A stretch of 64,000 bases of DNA from Paramoeba atlantica. Its lineage: Eukaryota; Discosea. The notes beneath the pieces are model-generated. The model made no database searches and was not told where the DNA came from. It saw only the letters and a list, made by a program, of their open reading frames with translations. Position numbers and translations under genes: made by a program. The stretch covers positions 1-64,000 of the forward strand of contig CDRNVI010000055.1 in NCBI GenBank assembly GCA_977017575.1, given 5' to 3'. Position 1 is the first letter of the stretch. Each line of letters begins with the position of its first letter. This document shows, one piece after another, positions 1-9,700 of the stretch.

Positions 1-789
1 TGCAGCTTTGCATGACAAGTTCGTCTTTGCCACAAGACAGGGAACGCAGCGACGAACAAAAACATTTACACTCATTGAATTGTCGTTCGGGGTCAGTGAA
101 AAAAGTTCCGGTTCGTTTGCGATTCTCTGTCCCTCGCGCACTAAACAAGTGTGATTGATATGGTGATAGTAATGGTTGTTATGGAGCGAATGACTCCACC
201 ACGGACAGTCGCGACACTTTATGTGAGTCCGCTGGCCCATGGTATTCACGAGATGGGGCCGAGGATATTTCTCGGCGTATTCGCGACACTCTTTGTTTTT
301 CTTCTCCAAATCTTTCGTTCTACCAGGCGGGGTATCCATTCCCAAGCAGCGTTCACGAAAGAATTTTGTCGAAATACGGGGAAACCGCATTGGGTCCTGT
401 ACAAGCTGTTTTCGAACTACTTGCCTTACAGAGCTTGCCTGTTGTGATGGAGAGGACGACATTTCCTCTTCAAGCCTCGCGGTACACTCTCGTCGTACTG
501 AGACAGGAACATAACTCCCTGACGGAACGTTATCGGAAATTTCAAATCTGCTCTGGGTAGGACCATCTGCTGCTTCCGTGGAAGCATCTCGCTGCATGGC
601 AGTTCTATTCTTCTTCGCCGAATTGGTTCTCTTGGCACGAACCGAAGTAACTGAAGGAGTAGTAGATGAAACAGATTCGGAAGAATTTGCTTCAGCTAAA
701 GTTGGCACGATTGCATCTGATGAAAGAGCTGGGGGAGAAGGTATGCGGATAGGAATCATGCGCCCTCTTCCTCGAACAGAGGTGTGCAT
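1..789 (-). CDS. Partial gene running off the left edge; hypothetical Cys/His-rich protein
   Basis: The minus strand is open without a stop from an ATG at 789 to base 1 (263 codons), so the 3' end lies outside the window. Residues 1-110 are Ser/Thr/Ala-rich and basic (starts MHTSVRGRGRM), likely disordered. The visible C-terminal third is rich in Cys and His: HIKCRDCPWW, a His-rich stretch HNNHYYHHINHTC, then RRCVPC, which together could bind zinc. A pyrimidine-rich TTACTTCTTTTTTCAC lies just before the ATG. No family is recognised. Plus-strand reading frames in 151-811 are shadows of it. Length, position and polarity, matching all following genes, support a real gene. Confidence 0.6.
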   Translation of the reverse strand, partial: MHTSVRGRGRMIPIRIPSPPALSSDAIVPTLAEANSSESVSSTTPSVTSVRAKRTNSAKKNRTAMQRDASTEAADGPTQSRFEISDNVPSGSYVPVSVRRECTARLEEEMSSSPSQQASSVRQVVRKQLVQDPMRFPRISTKFFRERCLGMDTPPGRTKDLEKKNKECREYAEKYPRPHLVNTMGQRTHIKCRDCPWWSHSLHNNHYYHHINHTCLVREGQRIANEPELFSLTPNDNSMSVNVFVRRCVPCLVAKTNLSCKAA

Positions 790-938
790 TGTGAAAAAAG
801 AAGTAAATTAACACAAAAAAGTAGAAGACTGGTTGCAAATACATTTTTTAAACATTTTATAAACATATATTCTGTTGAAAAAAATTCTTTCAGAAACCAC
901 ACAAGCACTCAAAATGTTTCGACCTTTCGACCGTCGAA

Positions 939-958
939 CGACGTCGAATTCGACGTCG
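939..958. repeat. 20-bp perfect palindrome
   Basis: CGACGTCGAATTCGACGTCG equals its own reverse complement. It sits directly against the 5' end of the retroelement fragment beginning at 960, so it may mark an insertion or truncation junction. The preceding bases (GACCTTTCGACCGTCGAACG) repeat the same TCGAC words. Confidence 0.85.
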
Positions 959-959
959 A

Positions 960-1907
960 ATGACAGCTATGGATATAGTCACACAACACGTATTAGAAGG
1001 GCGCATGGAATGGGAGAAAACTCTTGACTCCGCACACCACCACAGACCCGCTATCCTCGCAGCCGACCGACTTCATGACAAACAGAGCGCCAGAGCATGG
1101 GTCCGCCGATACACCGAAAACGAGCTGATAGCTGAGTATCGTCGCCGCGCTCCCGTCGCAGCTAAATGGTTTAGTGAGGAGACAGATGCTGAGTTAGCTG
1201 AGGATTTTGCGCGAGCTCTGCACAATATACATGGAAAAGATCTCTCTCGGTTTACCTCGATGGTCATGACCAGTTACGCCCCGCCGAGCCTATCTAACTC
1301 ACGTGCATGGGGGAAGGCTGATGGACACGTCATCTGTCCGATCTGTCGTGAAAGGAAGCAAACCTTACGACATGTCCTAACCAGCTGTACAACATCTCTC
1401 TTACAAGGCCGTTATACATACCGACACAATATGATTCTGAAGGTCCTACTAGACACGCTTCGAAGTTGTGGTCACATACGAGCAATGTATTTTGATCTAC
1501 CTGGCAACCCCTCCGAGGAGCACCCACCATCATGGCTAGCAAACTTTAGCACGCTACGACCAGATGGGTGGATTCTCCTAGAAGATGGCTCAGAATACAT
1601 CATTGAACTCACCTCCCCGTGGGAAGAAAATTTTGATCAAGCCCGCGAACGAAAGCGCGCAAAGCACGAGGAGATTTTGCGCTACCGACAGGCAACAAAC
1701 GTACGCACGAGCCTCATAACATTTGAGGTCGGAGCTCGGGGCAAACTTAGCGATAGTACGCTCGATCTTTCCTGGGTATTCCCAAAAGATCATAAACACC
1801 ACGTTCGCAAAATGCGTGAAAACTTTGCCCTTGCTGCACTTCAGGCTTCATTTAGGCTATATACTATGCGACAGAACCCCACCTGGAACCCACCACAAGC
1901 AGCTTAA
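960..1907 (+). mobile_element. 5'-truncated retroelement tail: zinc knuckle plus restriction-like endonuclease
   Basis: A 315-codon open frame on the plus strand, against local gene polarity. The middle has a CX2CX8HX4C knuckle (CPICRERKQTLRHVLTSC) followed by GRYTYRHN. Next comes RPDGWILLEDGSEYIIELT and a K/R-rich helix, the layout of a restriction-like (PD-D/E-XK) endonuclease at the C-terminus of R2/CRE-like non-LTR retrotransposons and of related orphan proteins. No reverse-transcriptase motif lies upstream, so this is a 5'-truncated copy or a domesticated fragment. The frame is uninterrupted, suggesting recent insertion. Assignment rests on motif layout only. Confidence 0.6.
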
Positions 1908-2083
1908 GTAGGAAAATCTCTTTCGGAACAAGATCCTGATCTTTGCCAGGACTATCCGGAATGAAAATCTCTAGTGTACAACACTATGATAAAATTATGC
2001 ATTATAAATGTGCCGCTTAGTATGCATTATAAATGTGCGGGCGGCCGTTCAAATTGCCCTAAGTAAGCGATGAAGCTTCATCC

Positions 2084-2128
2084 AAAGTGTACAACTTTCG
2101 ATGAAGCACATTGAAAGTTGTACACTTT
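2084..2128. repeat. 16-bp perfect inverted repeat (stem-loop)
   Basis: AAAGTGTACAACTTTC (2084-2099) pairs exactly with GAAAGTTGTACACTTT (2113-2128) around a 13-base loop. A second stem, CGATGAA/TTCATCG (2129-2144), follows, and similar GATGAAGCTTCATC words lie upstream near 2069-2082. The region 1908-2660 holds no gene, only such hairpins. Confidence 0.8.
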
Positions 2129-2362
2129 CGATGAATCTTCATCGAAGGTGTTTTTGACTTTTTCTTATTTTTTCAAATCTTCACGGAAAGGTTTTTCGCG
2201 GATCCATATAGACATTTTGACTTTTATGGTGCTTCATCGAAGTGTTTTGTGAAGGAATTTCACCGTTTTTTCAGTTTATGTTCATGGAAGCGCTTTTGAC
2301 TGATCCATATACATATTTTGAGCGACAATCCTGCGGAAGGGGTAAACACAGGTTCTCAGTGC

Positions 2363-2392
2363 GCGACCCGCGCGCTGGAGCGCGCGGGTCGC
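2363..2392. repeat. 13-bp GC-rich perfect hairpin
   Basis: GCGACCCGCGCGC (2363-2375), loop TGGA, then GCGCGCGGGTCGC (2380-2392). It is extremely GC-rich within AT-rich flanks and lies in the gene-free stretch between the retroelement and the Tc1 relic, so it may be a transposon-end or terminator-like structure. Confidence 0.85.
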
Positions 2393-2659
2393 CGAAAAAT
2401 ATTATTATGTCCCAGGGCTACGCTCACAGTTGGGCCTTGCTCGCAAACGGGGGCTTTTGCCTCCAGATGAGGGCTACAGAAACTGAATCTTTAGCTGGAG
2501 AAAGATTCAATCCTTGTATGCAGTAATTTTCGGAGCCCAAAACTATTTCTTATTTATTTTTTCTTGTTTTTATTTTAGCCAGTCAGATTCAGCTCTGAGT
2601 CCCAGCAAACTATATAGTTCGTTATGTACAAAAAAAGGAAATATTAATTGTCACTGTCG

Positions 2660-3233
2660 TCGAGACGAAGATCTCGCGCTTTGAAACGGGGGGAAGTCTT
2701 TGGACATGGGGGACCCCGGGGGAGGAACTGGGTGAAAAAGGGGTATTCCTACGGTAAAGTACGGAGGGGGGCACATCATGATTTGGGCGTGCATGTCCCG
2801 AAGCGGTGTGGGGCATGTGCGTCTAGTTCAAGGGAACCTGAACGCCACACAGTACGTCGAGATTCTTGAAGAGAATCTTGCCCCCTCCCTCGAAACTATG
2901 GGTCTAGACCCCCCAATGGTCATCTTCCAACAAGATAATGACCCCAAGCACACAAGCCATTGTGCGCAACGGCACCTCCGGGGTACCGGGTTTGAAGTCA
3001 TGCGGTGACCCCCGCAGTCTCCTGACTTAAATCCAATCGAAAACGTTTGGGGGGAACTCAAGCGGCGCCTTGCAGCGCACGATGATCCACCAAGCGGGGT
3101 CCGAGAGTTGTGGGAGAGGGTAAAAATGGAATGGGCGAACATACCACCCTCAGTATGTCGTGCCCAGGTGGACAGTATGCCTGCCCGCATGAAGGCAGTG
3201 CTGAAGGCTCGTGGGGGGAATACTAAATACTAG
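2660..3233 (+). pseudogene. Tc1/mariner transposase relic (C-terminal half, DD34E)
   Basis: Plus-strand translation gives the C-terminal half of a Tc1-family transposase: MIWACMSRSGVGHV, the second catalytic Asp in FQQDNDPKHTS, and SPDLNPIENVWGELKRR with the catalytic Glu. The copy ends ARGGNTKY then TAG at 3231-3233. There are 34 residues between Asp and Glu, as in Tc1. An in-frame TGA at about 3006, where Trp is usual, and a frameshift near 2770 break it. The first catalytic Asp and the HTH region are missing, so it is dead. Confidence 0.85.
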
Positions 3234-3466
3234 TTTTACGGGCATAATCTCTCTTGGGCGATTACGTTTCATCTATTTTTTGGGACAAGATTTTCTCTAT
3301 AATAGGTGGCAAAAAAACCTTTCGAATGCTAAACTTTTTTATATTCATTCTTATTTCTTTGGTAGAACGAACTGAGGTGAACTATCTACGGGTACTATTA
3401 GGTGACACTCATGCCTACACTACTAGCACACATTACCAGCGCAACGGTGATATTTAATCAATAGCT

Positions 3467-3676
3467 CTATACAAAAGAAAAAAAACCGAAACATTCGAAC
3501 GGTTTTTTTGCTGACTGTACAACACTTCTGTTTTGAGATATTTTCATGACAGTTGATTTTATGTGCTTCTGAGAAGGAAGTAGTTGATTTTCAATTTTTT
3601 TTGAAAGTGTGCAATATTGGCGGAATCTGACCGAGTTTACGACCACCGCAGTAGCTATGTAACGGGCTCCTTCCAT
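3467..3676 (-). CDS. Small ORF, possibly mitochondrial, hypothetical
   Basis: 69 codons from an ATG 29 bases past the stop of the large helicase gene, on the same strand. The N-terminus (MEGARYIATAVVVNSVRFRQ) is basic and lacks acidic residues after position 2, as in a short presequence. No family is recognised. It could equally be chance coding in the helicase 3' flank. Confidence 0.25.
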   Translation of the reverse strand: MEGARYIATAVVVNSVRFRQYCTLSKKIENQLLPSQKHIKSTVMKISQNRSVVQSAKKPFECFGFFSFV

Positions 3677-3704
3677 GAGATCAACAAATCTCGCAATGTT
3701 TACA

Positions 3705-6700
3705 TTATGTATTAGGAATGGTCAAATTATTATGAGGAATAGAAAGTGTACCTCGCTCTTTCCACGGGATCTTCGTAGCTTGTACAGGGATAGGTGTGTT
3801 AATTAGTCGATAAACAAAGTTAATTAAGCCTTTGGCTTGCTCGTCTTGATTTTCATCAGCTGAACATAATAGCTCCTGAAGCAAAACGTTTTGTATATAA
3901 TTCTTTAGAACTATAACGTTGTTATAGGTACTTTCGTCCATATGTGCTACGAGCCACTTATCGATCACGCAAAGTCCAAGGTCATTTCGATACTCGAAGT
4001 CAGTCAGATCGACTCCAAATAATAGTACGTGCCACATGGATATGCTTGTAACGCAATTTAGAGTAGGCGGATGTTTCGCGGTACGTTGTTCATCGGAGTA
4101 TACAAAATATGGCGAAGAAACATGCGGAACAACGCTACTTTGAGGACCAATGCGCATTAAGATTTCCATCTTTGTTCGACACTCTGTAGCTTGTAGCCCC
4201 ACGCCGCTTCCTCGGTATAACGCAATTCGTGGTGCATGCATGGTGCACAAAATACTCTTGGCCATGCCGACGGATAATGAGTAAGTCGATAGCTTCCCAG
4301 TATCGACGAACGCCGTTTCTTCGTTATTACACGCAAGCCTCGCATCTGCAGGTACTAATCCAATATTCTGAAGAATACCATAGTACTGCTTCTTGCATTT
4401 GGCTACAGACTTGAGTGAGTTATGGCAGAGGTTGGATTCGCCTAAAAAGTGAGCAACTTTGCTCGCTTCATGCATCGATAAAAATGCCCACTGATTATAT
4501 GCATTCACCTGGGCAAGGTGGTCGGACATTGTTTGATTCATAAAAATATCGATTTGAACTTTATTTTCCTCCGCTTCTCCGCGAAATATACTTTTAACTT
4601 CCTCTAAAGCAGCTAGTGTCAATGCTGTGTCCAAGCAACAAAGGGCACATCCAAGCACAAGCGCTTTTGCAACAGAAGGTCGCACAGGAAAAAAACTCAT
4701 GGCACGGCCCAATGCAGTCAAGTTTTCTTGGGCTGTAATTGCATCCAATTTTCTTAAATTTTTTAGCGCCAATTCGACGTTTTGCGGTGGAGGTGGGATG
4801 AGGGCCTCTTCAAAGAAGCGTCGCGGATCTTTTCTCACGTCCCTCATGGAGAGCAATTGAAGCAACGTAGAGTCCAGGGAAACATTCTCTATTTCTGCCT
4901 TCCTATACGGAGCCATGGCTTCGTAATCTTTCGAGCTAAACATCCGGTAGCAGATACCTCCTTGCGTGCGTCCCGCACGTCCTTTGCGCTGAACACAATT
5001 GGCTTGTGAAGCAAGACGTATAGTGAGCTGAGATGACGTCATATATTCGTTTTGACCAATGCTTGTATTTCCTTTGTGCCTATGAAAAATTAATTCTTTG
5101 CTGCGTCCGAAATCGATGACGACCTTTACATCTGGAAGCGTTACAGCACTCTCCGCAATATTCGTAGCAAGAATAATTTTCACCTTATTTTGAGAAACAG
5201 GTAAGAAACATTGCCTTTGCTGTGCACTTGCGACGCTACTATGTAGAACAAAAGTCTCAAATTCAGGTACTGAGCCAATAACTTCAGAGACAGACCGAAT
5301 TTCGGATATTCCCGGAAGAAATATAAGTACACAGCGACCGTAGATATCATCATGTACGAGTGAATATTTCAACACGAATAATAGAAGTCTAAAATCTAGA
5401 AGAGTTTCAGCACGCAGTGGAACACCCTTTTCTGCAGTAATCAGAGATGGAGACGTGAAATTGTCCGCTTTCGCTAAGAGTCCTATATCCTCTAAAAACA
5501 GTGTTTTCACAGGATAGAGCTTACCTTCCACTTGTAGAACAGGCACATGCTTGACACCTACACCTGCACCTACACCTGCACCGCCTGTTTCCAAACAACT
5601 GTGGCCTGCAGTTTCAAAATAAATTTTAAATTGTTCCGCATTTAACGTCGCTGACATTATTATTACTCGTAGATCTGGGCGACGGATCCGTAATCTGCGG
5701 ACAAAAATGAGTAACAAATCGGTGTTCAAGTCTCTCTCATGAACTTCATCAATAATTAAATGTGAAACGCCCTCAAGTTTGGTGTTGTTGTTCATTAAAC
5801 GCAATAGCATCCCCGTAGTACAAAAGTTAAGTGATGCCCCCCTTCGGACATCAAAGCGGACCATGTACCCCACTTTACCACCCACTTGACTCTCACCGAG
5901 CTCAAAGGCAACGCGTTCAGCTATAGAAATAGCACTTATCCTACGAGGTTGAGTCACAAGAACTCGAGCACTACGGTTATTGTTCAAAATGTATTGGGGG
6001 ATTTGAGTAGTTTTACCACAACCAGTAGTACCACATATAATGATGACCGAGTATTGTTGTAGCACAGTAAGCATACGTTCTTTAATTTGGCTTATTGGGA
6101 GAATAGTACCCGTTTGTTTAGCATTGAACACTCTACCAATGTACTGTACGCCGCTCCATGAATCCGACTTAATACCTCTGCTGAAAAGGTCTGAGACGGG
6201 ATCATCCGCAGTGTCGGATGACTCGTCAATCTCATCGAAGTTATTCTCTGTAGTGCTTATCGTATCGATAAGGTCAAGCAAAACTGCAGTCTCAGATAAA
6301 GCTATATTTACCGAAGGTATGTATTCGGGTTGTAGTTGCGGATTCGACTCCAAAATACTTACTAACGATTGAAACGTCAAAGACATTTCATTCAAAGCAG
6401 AAAACATTTTCCGTACAGCGATGTCACAAGCCCCATTTAGAGTCCCATGCGTACCTTGAGAAACGATTTCATTTTTAGAATCTCCATGTACTAGACTCAT
6501 TGTGCATGTCTTTGATGTCGTGCCCGTAAAGCTCAGCTGCGTCGAACTTGTTTTTGTTTTTAAAAAAGGAAGATCCAGGCAAATTACGTACAAATCAATG
6601 ATACAGCGCATCAGTTTGACGTTCTCTTCGATTACAGTGACGTGACTCGGTATTGTATTATAGATTTTCCACTGAAATTCATCATCAATTCGACGAAGTA

Positions 6701-9700
6701 TTTCCAAAGCATGTACAGCTGCTTTTCGTTTCGAAATGGCGATTCGTTTGTCACATCCGAAGGCTGTATATTCAGGATATCCAGGAAGTTGCATTGATGC
6801 AAGGTGGAAACTATTCGTACTTTCAATTTCTACTTTAGGAAATTGATATCCCTTCCGAGTACAGAAATTATACAAATTGGTACGGGCATGAATCTCTTCA
6901 ATGTCACTATTTTCCGCGGCGTCAAGCGAAGTATCCTGAAAATAGTCTCCACAATAGGGTGGTTTTAAACTTGACATACGCCAAGCATTTTCTTGTCTTC
7001 TTGATTTGAAAACGTAGTTCGAACACTCCTCAACGTAAGATCGCCATCTCTCTACCATTTGGGGGAAACCAATTTCTTCCATTTGAAATCTATTAGGAAT
7101 ATTGTTGACTGATAGACACTCCGTTGCCACCGAAGCGTGGCCACTCGCATTGAGTCGGAGCGGTGCCGAAACACCGGTCTTGGAGCCTTCCGTCTTCGTG
7201 CTTGTGGCGCAGTTGGCGTTGATTTCATGTTGAAAACTGCATACTATACGTATTGGAACTATGTTTTGTGGTTCTTTATCTAAAGCTTTTGATTCTGCTT
7301 GAAGCGTAGTGGAGTATGCTTGAGGACCTGAAAGAGAAACGCCGGCAGCCTCCACGACTTGAACAGCATTCAGGAGAAGACAAAGGTGAATATGGGAAAC
7401 AGGAGCAATTCCATATACATGTATGTGAGTGAAAACTTCTTCTCTGGGAGAAGGTAACCAGCCATGCAGAACAACATTTGATTTTCCTATACTAGAAGTT
7501 TGACCTTTTATGAGCGATAACACATTAAAGTCCGGGTGTTTTGTTCTTAAATAGTGACCAAGACTCTCTATTGAAGCGATATACCTTTTGAACTCCTCAT
7601 TCATAAGCATTGAGGTTTGCCCTTTTTCCCCTAACAGGATACTCTTCAAATTTCGAATGTTGGTCGTCATAATTATGGGTTTACACTTTTGAATGTCAGA
7701 CCGATCACACTCCGTCAAATCAGGGACGGCTCGTCCTTCGTGCAACGTACGATGTACAAGGCGCAGCGGCGGTGGCCGAGGTGCTTTCTTGAGTTGTTCA
7801 ACAAAACAAGTTTCACGGGTACTTGAAATGGCCCATCGTCTACGACTTTTAACGGTTTGCGAGTGCTGGATTTGCAACTTTTCATCATCGTATAATGCCA
7901 ATCCTAACGCATCGATTAAGAGTTCCATGTGCATGAAGGCGCAATACTCAGCGTGAGAACGTACAATAGATTCACCAACAGCTTTCAAAGACTCGAACTG
8001 GTTCAAGTTCTTTGGTAGAGAAAAAATTAGTTCGCATCTTATTATGCTATACATGGTGTATTTTCCATTTTCCGCGTCACACCGCAAGGCTCTTATCGTG
8101 TATTGCGGTATCGGCACTTGATAACTTAAACGAGAGCACCACGATTTTACCCTAGTTTTACTTCTTAGGCACAATAGCTCCGGGCTATGCAAAGTATGGT
8201 AACATCTTTCTCTCGCAAGGCGGTCAACTTTAACTGCAATGTAGCCGTCCCTTGTCATTCTGTATTGTGGCTCATTGAAAGAAGAAAAATCGGTAGCTCT
8301 CCGCTGAAAATCACTGCCGTCGGATTCGCTATTACTTTGGCTACGAGACATATTTCTGCTAGTAAGGAAATTTTTTGTATCATCTCCTTTTTCAATATCA
8401 GATGAGATATTCGCAGATGAGTCACAGGGAACGCCAGTTCCATCTGCCAACCGCCTGTAAGCAGGTAAACTCACTGCAGAGCATGTTTGATTTTTTGTAG
8501 GCATCCATCGAGACGAAGGTGATATGCCATAGAAATGGAGGATTGAACAAGCATGCATAAAAGAAAGTACCTCTGCGTCGTAACTGTTTCTAGCTGAACC
8601 TACTGCAAAAAAGCTCTGCAGCCCACCAGTGAGAGGTAAATGCAAGATTCGCCTGTGAAAAACGCGATCAACCTCTACCTGATGGCCGTGTATCGATATC
8701 GAATGTCTTGAAAATCTTCCCCAAAAATAAAGAGGAAAAGATTTATTCTCCAATGTTCCAAGTTGCCCTATGTGCTTCAAATACTGCTTAATATTTCGTT
8801 CTGCATAACCATCTAGACGTCTCACGTCTACGTGATTTTCCGTATATAAGTGCGGCGGACTATTTTCATTACATTTACTTTGATGCGGTGCTCGAATGAC
8901 ACGGAATGGATGAGGTGGATCATATTTCATACTCATCGCGTCTCCAAGTTTCGGAGCAGATCGACCAAAGAACACTGCCATTCTTCTATGTTCAGCTTGA
9001 GGAGCATTTTCATTGTAAATACATACATTGAAGTAGTCAATGACATGCTCAATGTGTTGACACATTGCGATTTCTGCATCCTTATCACGAGCTGCCACCC
9101 CGACACCTTTTAGAGGGCCACATGGTCCTTGAAATCCCGGAATCTCGGCTTGACAGACCCAATACGTGTCATTCCCCGAAACGTGCTTGGTGTGCTTAGT
9201 GGCCGCTTCTAAATCAATGCGATATCGTCGATAATATTTAATGACACGAGGTCTACATGCATAAAAGTCAAGAACAGAAGAAGTCGTACTATACTGGGAT
9301 GAAATAACCTCATCAATTCTCGGAGGATAAACTTCATTGAATGGTCCGCAAAGAATGCTTTCTCTGCGATCACGCGATTTGCTGCCAGAAATATTAAGAT
9401 TCGAAGAAGCGGGAGTAGGATTTTCTATTACGTGTACGACGTTTTTGGGTGATGGTTTTACGCCAGAACATCCTGATGACTCTGAGCAATATAATGGATC
9501 TGGTAATTTATTGCGTGAAGGTGTGTCAGTCACACGTTCTCCAGGTAACGGAGCCCAAAGTCCTTGTGCGCGACGGGCTAACGCATGCTTCCTTTGCGTC
9601 GTTGGCATTAAATAAATCTCTTTTCCAAAAGCATCCAATAAGCGTTCACAGTGCATATAGAAAAGGGTTTCCGCTATTTTTTGGGTCCGGGATACGCCTA

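Noticed and set aside
151-811. Several plus-strand reading frames near the left edge
   Set aside because: They overlap, change frame and encode no recognisable domain; the minus-strand frame open from 789 to 1 explains the coding signal.
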